From an uncultured Prevotella sp. (GTDB taxonomy: Bacteria > Bacteroidota > Bacteroidia > Bacteroidales > Bacteroidaceae), in NCBI GenBank assembly GCA_900770025.1, contig CAAGIW010000022.1, positions 11,363-75,362 on the forward strand: DNA of 64,000 bases, read 5' to 3'. The notes under the pieces were generated by a model. That model did no database searches. It was not told the DNA's origin and saw nothing but the letters and a program-made list of their open reading frames with translations. This document shows positions 25,840 to 33,975 of this stretch, one piece after another; the stretch's first letter is position 1; each line of letters opens with the position of its first letter. The translations under genes and the position numbers were made by a program.

Positions 25840-26829
25840 ATGAAATACATCGCCCTTCCGCCGATTGGAGTACAGCGCTTATCCTTCTACCTTGCCATGG
25901 AAGAATATGTGGCGCGCCATCTGCCAGAAGAGGGCGATTGTTTTTTTATGTGGCAGGTGGAACCCAGCGTCATCTTCGGGCGCAACCAACTGATAGAAAA
26001 CGAGGTGAACATGGACTACTGCCGTGCCCATCACATACAGACCTACCGCAGAAAGAGCGGCGGGGGCTGCGTTTATGCAGACATGAGCAACATCATGTTC
26101 TCCTATATCACCCGTGATGAAAACGTGAACTTCACCTTCAACCGCTACATCAACATGGTGGTGCTGGTGCTGCAGCAACTGGGTGTGAATGCCTCTACCA
26201 GCGGAAGAAACGATGTGATGATAGGCAACCGCAAGGTGTCGGGCAATGCCTTCTACCACATTCCGGGCAGAAGCATCGTGCACGGCACCATGCTCTACGA
26301 CACCAACATGCAGAATATGGTGGGCTCCATCACGCCCACCGGCGAGAAACTGCTGAGCAAGGGCATCAGCAGCGTGCGCCAGCGCATTGCTTTGCTCAAG
26401 GACTATATTCCACAGTCTTTGGAAGAATTTAAGACTTTCGTGCGCCAACGCCTGTGCCAGGATGAGCGCTTGCTCAGCATGAGCGACGTGGCTGGCATCA
26501 GGGAGATTGAGAAAGAATATCTCTCCGACGAGTTCATCTATGGCAACAATCCCCGCTACTCGGTAACAAGGAGACTACATATAAATAATGTGGGCGAGAT
26601 AGAGGTGCGCATGGAGATAAAGAACAACATCATCAAGGCCGCCAACATCATGGGCGACTATTTCGTGGTGGGCGATACCGACAGGGGAATCATGCTGCCA
26701 CTGCGCGGATGCGCACTCACACGCGAAGCCCTGACACGGGCCCTGCCCGAGAAGATGGACGACTATATTATGAATCTTCAGAAAGAAGATTTCATCCGTG
26801 TGCTTCTTCAAGGAAGCGAAGTGACCTGA
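25840..26829 (+). CDS. lplA: Lipoate--protein ligase A
   Basis: A ligase of 329 residues that activates lipoate with ATP and attaches it to lysine of carrier proteins. It has the lipoate-binding motif RRKSGGGCVYADMSN (70-84) and the catalytic K132 in NRKVSGNAFY. Its full length (E. coli LplA is about 337) includes the C-terminal accessory domain. It leads the glycine cleavage operon, 23 bp before gcvT, which implies it lipoylates GcvH encoded two genes on. Salvage of lipoate rather than de novo LipA/LipB synthesis is suggested, but the rest of the genome is not visible. Confidence 0.93.
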   Translation: MKYIALPPIGVQRLSFYLAMEEYVARHLPEEGDCFFMWQVEPSVIFGRNQLIENEVNMDYCRAHHIQTYRRKSGGGCVYADMSNIMFSYITRDENVNFTFNRYINMVVLVLQQLGVNASTSGRNDVMIGNRKVSGNAFYHIPGRSIVHGTMLYDTNMQNMVGSITPTGEKLLSKGISSVRQRIALLKDYIPQSLEEFKTFVRQRLCQDERLLSMSDVAGIREIEKEYLSDEFIYGNNPRYSVTRRLHINNVGEIEVRMEIKNNIIKAANIMGDYFVVGDTDRGIMLPLRGCALTREALTRALPEKMDDYIMNLQKEDFIRVLLQGSEVT

Positions 26830-26852
26830 AAACTACCTAAAATCAAGACAAT

Positions 26853-27932
26853 ATGGAAAACAAAAGAACCTGCTTGTATGACAAGCACGTGGCCTTGGGG
26901 GCACTCATCAGTCCGTTTGGCGGTTTTGATATGCCCATTCAGTACAGCGACATCAAAGACGAGCACATGGCCGTGCGCCAGCATTGTGGTGTGTTCGACG
27001 TGTCACACATGGGTGAGGTAACGGTCAAGGGACCGGATGCCGAACGCTACGTCAACCACATATTCACCAACGACGTGCGCAATATGCCTACAGGAAAGAT
27101 TCTGTATGGCATGATGCTCTACGAGAATGGCGGAACAGTGGACGACCTGCTGGTGTATAAGATGGGCGAAAACAACTTCTTCATCGTTATCAATGCAGCC
27201 AACATCGACAAGGATTGGGAATGGATGACCCAGCACGCCGACGGCTATGACATGGAGATGCGCAACTGCTCTGACCACTACGGACAGTTGGCCGTGCAGG
27301 GACCAGAGGCCGAGAGCGTGATGCAAGAGGTGCTGCAGCTGCAGTGTGCCGAGCTTACGTTCTACACAGTGAAGACTATTGGCGACCTGATCGTGAGCCG
27401 CACAGGCTACACCGGCGAAGATGGCTTTGAGATCTACGGTTCACACGATGCCATACGCTCCTTCTGGGACCAGCTGATGGCCAGCGGCAGATGCAAGCCC
27501 TGCGGACTGGGCTGCCGCGACACGCTGCGCTTCGAGGTGGGACTGCCCCTCTATGGCGATGAATTGTCGGCAGACATTTCGCCCATCATGGCCGGACTTG
27601 GTTTCTTCTGCAAACTCGACAAGCCTGAGTTTATAGGCAAAGAGGCATTGGTATTGCAGAAAGAGCAGGGGGTGAACAAGAAACTGGTGGGTATAGAACT
27701 GGCCGACAAGGCCATCCCCCGCCACGGTTATCCCGTGCTGAAAGACGGGGTGCAGGTGGGAGAAGTGACCACTGGCTACCACACTATCTCTACCGACAAG
27801 AGCGTGTGCATGGCACTTGTCAGCAGTGCATACAGTGCCTTGGGCACGGCATTGAGCATCCAGATACGCAAAAAGGTGTTCGATGGCGTGGTGGTGAAAA
27901 AGAAATTCTACGAAAAACATTATAAAAAATAA
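26853..27932 (+). CDS. gcvT: Glycine cleavage system T protein (aminomethyltransferase)
   Basis: A protein of 359 residues that moves the methylene group from aminomethyl-lipoyl GcvH to tetrahydrofolate and releases ammonia. Family motifs: MPIQYSDIKDEHMAVR (about 27-42), VFDVSHMGEV (about 47-56), SRTGYTGEDGFEIY (about 183-196), GLGCRDTLRFEVGLPLYGDEL (about 217-237). The catalytic Asp is expected in the VSHMGE/DVR region, as in the family. GcvH follows after 5 bp. Confidence 0.96.
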   Translation: MENKRTCLYDKHVALGALISPFGGFDMPIQYSDIKDEHMAVRQHCGVFDVSHMGEVTVKGPDAERYVNHIFTNDVRNMPTGKILYGMMLYENGGTVDDLLVYKMGENNFFIVINAANIDKDWEWMTQHADGYDMEMRNCSDHYGQLAVQGPEAESVMQEVLQLQCAELTFYTVKTIGDLIVSRTGYTGEDGFEIYGSHDAIRSFWDQLMASGRCKPCGLGCRDTLRFEVGLPLYGDELSADISPIMAGLGFFCKLDKPEFIGKEALVLQKEQGVNKKLVGIELADKAIPRHGYPVLKDGVQVGEVTTGYHTISTDKSVCMALVSSAYSALGTALSIQIRKKVFDGVVVKKKFYEKHYKK

Positions 27933-27937
27933 TCATT

Positions 27938-28321
27938 ATGGCAAAAGTTTTGGAAGGACTCTATTATTCTGAGTCACACGAATACGTGAGAGTGGAAGGC
28001 GAATTTGTTTACATCGGCATTACCGACTATGCACAACATGCCTTGGGCAACGTGGTTTACGTGGACATGCCCGAAGTGGATGACGAGGTGGAAGCAGGCG
28101 AACAGTTTGGCGCTGTGGAGAGCGTGAAAGCTGCCAGCGACCTTTTCTCGCCCGTGAGCGGCACGGTGGTGGAGGTGAACGAGGCTTTGGAGGATGCCCC
28201 TGAGCTCATCAACCAGGATGCTTTTGAGAACTGGATTATCAAGGTGCAGCTGACCGATACTGCCGAATTAGACAAGTTGATGGATGCAGCCGCCTACAAG
28301 GCACTCACCGAAAACGCATAA
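27938..28321 (+). CDS. gcvH: Glycine cleavage system H protein
   Basis: The lipoyl carrier of 127 residues that shuttles the aminomethyl group between GcvP, GcvT and Lpd. The lipoylated lysine is K64 in AVESVKAASDLFSPVSG. YVDMPEVDDEVEAGEQFG is the usual hammerhead-domain segment. It lies between gcvT and gcvPA. Confidence 0.97.
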   Translation: MAKVLEGLYYSESHEYVRVEGEFVYIGITDYAQHALGNVVYVDMPEVDDEVEAGEQFGAVESVKAASDLFSPVSGTVVEVNEALEDAPELINQDAFENWIIKVQLTDTAELDKLMDAAAYKALTENA

Positions 28322-28344
28322 CCCTCAACACACACCTACGACTT

Positions 28345-29682
28345 ATGTACAAGTATTTTCCACACACAGAGGAAGAGATACAGCAGATGCTTCGCAAGAT
28401 AGGCATCTCTTCCACGGATGACCTCTATGCCGAAGTGCCCGAGAGCATCCGCTTCAAGGGGGAATACGATCTGCCTCTGTCGATGAGCGAGCAGGAGATA
28501 CGCTCCACCTTCGAGCGTCTGGCACGGCAGAACACGGTGCTCACATGCTTCGGAGGTGCCGGAGTATATGACCATTACACTCCGGCTGCCATTCCATCCA
28601 TCATCAGCAGGTCGGAGTTTCTCACTTCCTACACCCCCTATCAGGCAGAAATATCGCAGGGCACCCTGCACTATATTTTTGAATTTCAGTCGATGATGGC
28701 CGAACTCACGGGCATGGACATATCCAATGCCTCGCTCTACGATGGTGCCACTGCCACTGCCGAGGCGGCCATGATGGCGGTGGCAGCAGGCAAGAAGTGC
28801 CACAAGGTGCTGGTTTCCTCCACCATCGACCCCAAGGTTCTTGAGGTGGTGCGCACCTACGCCCACTTTCATGGCATGGAGATAGAGATGATTGAGGCGG
28901 TGGATGGTGCCACCAACAAGGCCGACATGGAGAAACGGCTGGCACAGGGAGGCGTGGCTGGCGTGATAGTGCAGCAGCCCAACTACTATGGTATCGTGGA
29001 AGACTACAGCGGCTTTGCCGATGCCGCACATGCCCACAAGGCACTGCTGATTATGAACAGCATCGCTGCAGACTTGGCAGTGCTCAAAACTCCGGGCGAA
29101 TGGGGTGCCGACATTGCTGTGGGCGATGCCCAAAGTTTAGGCATCCCGATGGAGTTTGGTGGGCCGTATGTGGGATATATGTGCTGCACGGAGAAGCTGA
29201 TGCGCAAGATGCCGGGCCGTATCGTAGGCATGACCCACGACAGCGAGGGCCAGCGTGCCTTTGTTCTCACCCTGCAGGCGCGCGAACAGCACATCCGCAG
29301 GCAGAAAGCCACGTCGAACATCTGCTCCAACCAATCGCTCATGGCATTGTTTGTCACTATCTACATGTCGCTCATGGGCCGCAACGGCATCCGCGAAGCA
29401 GCCCAGCAGTCGTATGCCGGCGCACACTATCTGCAAGAACAGCTGTTGGCCACAGGGCAGTTTACAGCCACCTATCCTCAGCGTCCGTTCTTCAATGAGT
29501 TTTGCATGGACTTCCAAGGCGACCTCGACGGTCTGTTAGACCACCTCACCCGTCACGGATTCTTTGGCGGCGTCAAGGTGGGAGACAAGACTCTGATGAT
29601 GGCAGTCACCGAGAAGCGCACCAAGGAGGAGATTGATCAACTGACAGCGCTTGTCAAAGAGTATGCCACCCAAAAGCCATGA
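28345..29682 (+). CDS. gcvPA: Glycine dehydrogenase (decarboxylating) subunit 1
   Basis: The alpha-type half (445 residues) of the two-subunit P protein. It forms a dimer with GcvPB that decarboxylates glycine; the PLP site is in the other subunit. Visible motifs: CFGGAGVYDHYTPAAI (about 72-87), SNASLYDGATATAEAAMMA, and the C-terminal glycine-rich FFGGVKVGDKTLM. PYQAEISQGTLHYIFEFQSMM is a family hallmark. It sits 23 bp after gcvH and 47 bp before gcvPB. Confidence 0.96.
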   Translation: MYKYFPHTEEEIQQMLRKIGISSTDDLYAEVPESIRFKGEYDLPLSMSEQEIRSTFERLARQNTVLTCFGGAGVYDHYTPAAIPSIISRSEFLTSYTPYQAEISQGTLHYIFEFQSMMAELTGMDISNASLYDGATATAEAAMMAVAAGKKCHKVLVSSTIDPKVLEVVRTYAHFHGMEIEMIEAVDGATNKADMEKRLAQGGVAGVIVQQPNYYGIVEDYSGFADAAHAHKALLIMNSIAADLAVLKTPGEWGADIAVGDAQSLGIPMEFGGPYVGYMCCTEKLMRKMPGRIVGMTHDSEGQRAFVLTLQAREQHIRRQKATSNICSNQSLMALFVTIYMSLMGRNGIREAAQQSYAGAHYLQEQLLATGQFTATYPQRPFFNEFCMDFQGDLDGLLDHLTRHGFFGGVKVGDKTLMMAVTEKRTKEEIDQLTALVKEYATQKP

Positions 29683-29729
29683 ACCGGGGAGAACAGTTTT
29701 ATTAAACCCACCAAAGCATTATCTATCTT

Positions 29730-31124
29730 ATGAATAACAGATTATACGGGAAACTGATTTTCGAGCTTTCCCATCCGGGACGCACAGGATACTCTCTGCC
29801 ACGCCATGAGTATGGCACTTACAACATACCCAAGGAGTGGTGCAGAGAGAAGGAAGCTGATTTGCCCGAGTGCGATGAACTGACCGTGGTGCGCCACTAC
29901 ACCAACCAGAGTGCCAACAACTTTGGAGTGAACAACGGCTTCTACCCATTGGGAAGCTGCACCATGAAATACAATCCTTGCATCAATGAAGAGATTGCAG
30001 CCATGCCCGCCTTTTCGGCACTGCATCCGCTGCAGCCAGAGCATACCACACGCGGGGCGCAAGAGGTGTGCCGTTTGCTGGAGCAGTCGCTCTGTGCCAT
30101 CACCGGACTGTCGGCCTTCACGCTGAAACCCTTTGCCGGCGCACATGGAGAACTGACAGGACTGATGGTGATACGTGCCTATCACGAGAAGCGGGGCGAC
30201 ACCCATCGCACCAAAGTGATAGTGCCTGATTCCGCCCACGGCACCAATCCTGCCTCGGCGGCCGTATGCGGATTAGACATTGTGGAGGTGAAAAGTCTGG
30301 CTGATGGCACCGTGGATGTGGCCCATCTCAAGGAATTGCTCAACGAGGAGGTGGCTGCCATGATGATGACCAACCCCAACACGCTGGGACTTTTCGAGCG
30401 TAGCATCCCCGAGATAGCAGAGATGGTGCACCAGTGCGGCGCACTGATGTATTACGACGGTGCCAACCTCAACCCCATGCTGGGTGCCTGTCGCCCGGGC
30501 GATATGGGTTTTGACGTGATGCACATCAACCTGCACAAGACATTCTCCACACCTCATGGCGGAGGAGGACCGGGGGCTGGACCTGTGGGCGTGCGCAAAG
30601 GGTTGGAAGACTGTCTGCCCTGCGTGAGTCCGTATCACGGCAACTTCGCCGTAGAACTGCGTGCATTGGCATACATTCTTTCGTTAGGTCGGGACCAACT
30701 CAAGCAGGTGGGACCGCTTGCCACGCTCAATGCCAACTATATCAAGGAGTGTTTGAAGGACGTTTACGAACTTCCCATCGACACATTGTGCAAGCACGAG
30801 TTTGTGTTTGACGGACTAAAAGACAAGAGCACGGACGTAACCACCATGGATGTGGCCAAGCGTTTGCTCGACTATGGCTATCATGCGCCCACCATCTATT
30901 TCCCTTTGCTCTTCCACCAGTCGCTGATGATAGAGCCAACGGAGAACGAAAGCAAGGAAACACTCGACGACTTCATACAGGTGATGCGCACCATTGCCCA
31001 CGAGGCGGCCACCACCCCCGAAGTGGTGAAGGGCGCACCGCACCACACACCCATCAAGAGGGTGGACGATGTGGAGGCAGCCAAGCATCCCATACTCACC
31101 TACAAGGCCATGCAGGCACAATGA
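29730..31124 (+). CDS. gcvPB: Glycine dehydrogenase (decarboxylating) subunit 2
   Basis: The PLP-bearing half (464 residues) of the P protein. The PLP lysine is K270 in HINLHKTFSTPHGGGGPG. Other motifs: GFYPLGSCTMKYNP at about 70-83, PFAGAHGELTG at about 130-140, DSAHGTNPASA at about 166-176. The length is near the usual 470-490. It is followed after 3 bp by lpdA. Confidence 0.97.
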   Translation: MNNRLYGKLIFELSHPGRTGYSLPRHEYGTYNIPKEWCREKEADLPECDELTVVRHYTNQSANNFGVNNGFYPLGSCTMKYNPCINEEIAAMPAFSALHPLQPEHTTRGAQEVCRLLEQSLCAITGLSAFTLKPFAGAHGELTGLMVIRAYHEKRGDTHRTKVIVPDSAHGTNPASAAVCGLDIVEVKSLADGTVDVAHLKELLNEEVAAMMMTNPNTLGLFERSIPEIAEMVHQCGALMYYDGANLNPMLGACRPGDMGFDVMHINLHKTFSTPHGGGGPGAGPVGVRKGLEDCLPCVSPYHGNFAVELRALAYILSLGRDQLKQVGPLATLNANYIKECLKDVYELPIDTLCKHEFVFDGLKDKSTDVTTMDVAKRLLDYGYHAPTIYFPLLFHQSLMIEPTENESKETLDDFIQVMRTIAHEAATTPEVVKGAPHHTPIKRVDDVEAAKHPILTYKAMQAQ

Positions 31125-31127
31125 TCT

Positions 31128-32495
31128 ATGAACAACACGACTGACCTTATTGTTATAGGCGGTGGTCCCGGAGGCTATCACGCCGCCCTCCATGCCGCCA
31201 AAGCAGGGATGAAGGTGACGCTGATAGAGCAGGCTCACTTGGGGGGAACTTGTCTGAACATGGGATGCATTCCCACCAAGACACTGGCCCACACCGCAGA
31301 ACTGATGCTACACATGCAGCACAGCAGCGTGGTGGGTGTAGATTGTGCAACGCCCACCGTGAACCTTCAACAGGTGATGGCCCACAAAGACGAGGTGACA
31401 GCACAGCTGCGCGAGGGCATAGCCTCACTGATGACGGCCGCCAAGGTGGAGGTGATACAAGGTGAAGCCCACTTTACAGACAGCCATACCGTGGAGGTGA
31501 ACGGCGACACATTCACCGCTCCATCCGTCATTATCGCCACAGGCTCCGTGCCAAAGATGCTGCATTTGGAGCAGGCCGACGAGGAGATGCTGCTCAACTC
31601 TACCGATATTCTCTCCATCACCACCCTGCCCCAACATCTGTGCATCGTGGGAGCCGGCGTGATTGGCATGGAACTGGCGTGCATCTTCCATAGTTTCGGC
31701 TGCGAAGTCACGGTGATAGAGTTTCTCAAAGAGTGTCTTCCCGCATTAGATGGCGACATAGCCAAGCGTCTGCGCAAGGTACTTGAGAAGCGCGGCATCC
31801 GGTTTGTGATGCAGGCTGCCGTGAAGAGCGTGGCCAATGGCTGTGTCACCTACAATCGCAAGGGCAAGGACGAACAGTTGGCAGCCGACAAGGTGCTCAT
31901 GGCGGTGGGAAGAGTTGTCAACACGGCAGCACTGTGCTTGGAGCGCACCGAGATAATCCACAGCCCCAAGGGCATTGCCACCGACGACTACATGCAGACC
32001 AACGTGGAAGGCGTGTATGCCATCGGCGATGTGAACGGCAGACAAATGTTGGCACATGCAGCATCGGCACAGGCCGAAGTGGCGGTGCACCATATCCTCA
32101 CCAAGTTGCAGCCAGAGGAGGCAGCAGCCTCATTGGCTCCCCAGTTGCAGGTGATGCCTGCGGCCATCTTCACCTATCCCGAAGCAGCCTGCGTGGGTAT
32201 GACCGAAGAGAGTTGCAAGGAAGCCGGCATCGACTACGCTTGCTGCAAGGCATTTCATCGTGCCAACGGCAAGGCACTGTCGATGAATGAGACAGAAGGT
32301 ATGCTCAAGATTATCCACAACAAGGCCACCGGCGAACTGTTGGGCTGCCATGCTTTTGGTGCACACAGTGCCGACATGGTGCAAGAGGTGGCCGCATTGA
32401 TGTGCAGGCACACCACCATCAGCCAGTTGGCAAGCATCATCCACATCCATCCCACCATAGGAGAAATGGTACAGGATGCGGCCAAGTCTTCCTAA
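31128..32495 (+). CDS. lpdA: Dihydrolipoyl dehydrogenase (L protein)
   Basis: A flavoprotein of 455 residues that reoxidises the dihydrolipoyl arm of GcvH with NAD+. The FAD-binding motif IGGGPGGYHAALHAAKAG is at about 10-27, the redox-active pair C42/C47 in GGTCLNMGCIPTK, the NAD motif IVGAGVIGMELA at about 169-180, and the C-terminal catalytic His-Glu in HIHPTIGEMVQD. It closes the gcv operon. It could also serve 2-oxoacid dehydrogenases, but its place points to glycine cleavage. Confidence 0.96.
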   Translation: MNNTTDLIVIGGGPGGYHAALHAAKAGMKVTLIEQAHLGGTCLNMGCIPTKTLAHTAELMLHMQHSSVVGVDCATPTVNLQQVMAHKDEVTAQLREGIASLMTAAKVEVIQGEAHFTDSHTVEVNGDTFTAPSVIIATGSVPKMLHLEQADEEMLLNSTDILSITTLPQHLCIVGAGVIGMELACIFHSFGCEVTVIEFLKECLPALDGDIAKRLRKVLEKRGIRFVMQAAVKSVANGCVTYNRKGKDEQLAADKVLMAVGRVVNTAALCLERTEIIHSPKGIATDDYMQTNVEGVYAIGDVNGRQMLAHAASAQAEVAVHHILTKLQPEEAAASLAPQLQVMPAAIFTYPEAACVGMTEESCKEAGIDYACCKAFHRANGKALSMNETEGMLKIIHNKATGELLGCHAFGAHSADMVQEVAALMCRHTTISQLASIIHIHPTIGEMVQDAAKSS

Positions 32496-32523
32496 CACTC
32501 CAACAAACATCTTTCTCTGAATC

Positions 32524-32564
32524 AAAGGGCACTTCATTCCACCCCACGGATGAAGTGCCCTTTT
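32524..32564 (+). terminator. Terminator of the lplA-gcv-lpdA operon
   Basis: AAAGGGCACTTCAT (32524-32537) pairs with ATGAAGTGCCCTTT (32550-32563), a 14 bp perfect stem around a 12 nt loop, with the T-run TTTT (32561-32564). It begins 28 bp after the lpdA stop. Confidence 0.92.
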
Positions 32565-32589
32565 GCATTGCTTTTGAAAACAATAAAAA

Positions 32590-32700
32590 TGTGAGAATCT
32601 CGGCATTTTTGGCAAAATAAATTGTGAGAATTTCGGCAAAAGAGTGAAAATTGTGAGAATCTCGGCACTTTTCTTGAAAAAAAATGTGAGAATTTCGGCA
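32590..32700. repeat. Four-copy TGTGAGAATYTCGGCA repeat
   Basis: TGTGAGAATCTCGGCA occurs at 32590 and 32652, and TGTGAGAATTTCGGCA at 32623 and 32685. The two versions alternate, with start-to-start distances of 33, 29 and 33 bp; the spacers are AT-rich. The CTC version contains the 9 bp dyad GAGA-A-TCTC. No gene overlaps. It may be a set of protein-binding sites or an unclassified dispersed repeat. Confidence 0.8.
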
Positions 32701-32807
32701 GAAGCTAAATGCCCGAAATCACATACCACGACATACAAGACACACGAAAACTCTACGAACAAGCGAAATCACAAATGACAACAAGATGCGCCGTGGGCAT
32801 CTTTTCT

Positions 32808-33041
32808 TCAAGGTGTGTAGTGCCTTGAGGCCATGATTTCGTGGAAGTGCAACTGTCCCCACTCCATGACATAGCTTATTTCGCATAGAAAACTTTTTGC
32901 GATGAGCAGCAAAGAATACTCCACCCGTGGAGGAATGGTGTCGTATGGCTGGCGGCAGACCAACCCTTCACTGACCAAGTATTCGAGCGTTGAGGCAAGC
33001 ATCTTCTCGGATATATGCGGAATATCGCAAAACAGTATTGC
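32808..33041 (-). pseudogene. Remnant of an HxlR-type helix-turn-helix regulator
   Basis: The frame read leftward from about 33041 gives FCDIPHISEKMLASTLEYL and then EGLVCRQPYDTIPPRVEYSL and MEWGQLH, which follow the order of the HxlR winged-helix domain (recognition region, wing, C-terminal helix). The N-terminal half that should carry the GKW segment is missing: an in-frame stop (TAA) precedes it and the other frames show no match. The TxxGxxL segment is also degraded. An ATG at 33002 could give a 64-residue product, but it would lack a complete DNA-binding domain. Confidence 0.55.
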
Positions 33042-33082
33042 TTACACACCGGCATAGTACTATTGATAATAGCACGAAGGGA

Positions 33083-33114
33083 TTTGGAAAAGGAGGATGA
33101 AGGTGTTATCTTTG
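33083..33114 (+). promoter_or_regulatory. Orphan promoter inside the gene-poor region
   Basis: TTTG (33083-33086), exactly 20 bp, then TATCTTTG (33107-33114): a full match to the Bacteroidetes promoter. No recognisable coding region follows before the terminator at 33401. Confidence 0.65.
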
Positions 33115-33120
33115 CACTCA

Positions 33121-33454
33121 CAAATCGGCGCACTGCCGCCCTTTCCTTCTTCTTCCCATGCTCAGCTCAGGCTCTGCATTCCATATATTCCCCATCCATA
33201 TCACCCCTTAGTCCACCACAGCGAGGACGAAATACGACCGCAGAACCGGTCCAAGAGGATTTCAACAGTCCTGAAGATTTGCCACAGAGTTTTGCGATGG
33301 GCAGCAGAGAAAAGAGCCCTGCAAACGCCCTTGCTTTTGGAAACGGAGCATTCCTGTGGCGGAATTGAAGCCTCCACCCATCCATTCTGAACAACCCTTT
33401 GCCCGAAACCGCATCGCATATCAACCAGATGTGCACTGCGGTTTCGGGCTTTTT
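33121..33454 (+). ncRNA. Candidate non-coding RNA between orphan promoter and terminator
   Basis: A promoter with ideal spacing and a 13 bp terminator stem bracket about 330 nt. Translations of this span resemble no family and have poor codon usage, and the only long plus-strand frames start before the predicted transcription start. It does not show the hallmarks of tmRNA, RNase P RNA or SRP RNA that I can recognise. The start near 33121 is inferred from the promoter. It could also be the leftover leader and trailer of a lost gene. Confidence 0.35.
33401..33454 (+). terminator. Strong terminator of the orphan unit
   Basis: GCCCGAAACCGCA (33401-33413) pairs perfectly over 13 bp with TGCGGTTTCGGGC (33437-33449), followed by TTTTT (33450-33454). 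Confidence 0.88.
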
Positions 33455-33500
33455 CGTGTCTTCTTTCCAACAAATCATCCCATCATTTGGTAAAATACAC

Positions 33501-33764
33501 ATTCCAAAAGTGCCAGTTTTGCATTCCAAAAGTGCCAGTTTTGCATTCCAAAAGTGCCAGTTTTGCACTCCAAAAGTGCCAGTTTTGCATTCCAAAAGTG
33601 CCAGTTTTGCGATGCAAAATGGTGCGTTTTGCAATTCAAAATGGTGCGATTTGCAAATCCAAAATAGTGCATTTACGGGCCAAAATGGTGCATTTTACAA
33701 GCCAAAATAGCACTTTCATCACGATGGAATGGGGCATTTTGTTCGATGGAATGGGGAATTTTGA
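33501..33764. repeat. 22-bp-period intergenic repeat array B (12 units)
   Basis: Twelve units of exactly 22 bp run from 33501. Units 1-5 are nearly identical with core CCAAAAGTGCCAGTTTTGC (unit 4 differs by one base). Units 6-9 carry AAAATGGTGCGTTTTGC-like cores shared with array A; unit 10 is degenerate; units 11-12 are a distinct GATGGAATGGGG type. The TTTTG (or near variant) holds positions 17-21 in most units. Cores form short dyads (CAAAA...TTTTG). Because 3 x 22 = 66, any reading frame shows a false 22-residue peptide repeat. Confidence 0.9.
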
Positions 33765-33820
33765 ACGTTAACATACTACATCCTGCAATACATTTTTATG
33801 GAAATATCTGCAGAAGCTGC

Positions 33821-33851
33821 TTTGGAATACAATAAAAAAGCATTATATTTG
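33821..33851 (+). promoter_or_regulatory. Promoter of the GH operon
   Basis: TTTG (33821-33824), a 19 bp spacer and TATATTTG (33844-33851) match the Bacteroidetes promoter. It implies a leader of about 120 nt before the ATG at 33976. Confidence 0.75.
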
Positions 33852-33975
33852 TAGCGACAATCGCCTCTGCACACAGCGCAGCCAAGGGCGATGATGATTA
33901 CAAACCTACTTGAAACACGTCATTTAACCAAAGAGAGTGTGCCCGAATGGCACCGCCAATGAAAAACATTTGTCA

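Noticed and set aside
33097..33390. A 97-residue plus-strand open frame
   Set aside because: Its ATG lies before the predicted transcription start, codon usage is atypical, and the product resembles nothing.
33475..33771. Open frames on both strands with a repeated peptide (for example KTGTFG and NWHFWNAKLALLEC)
   Set aside because: They are translations of the 22 bp DNA repeat; a 66 bp super-period gives a 22-residue repeat in any frame. No start signals or conserved fold.
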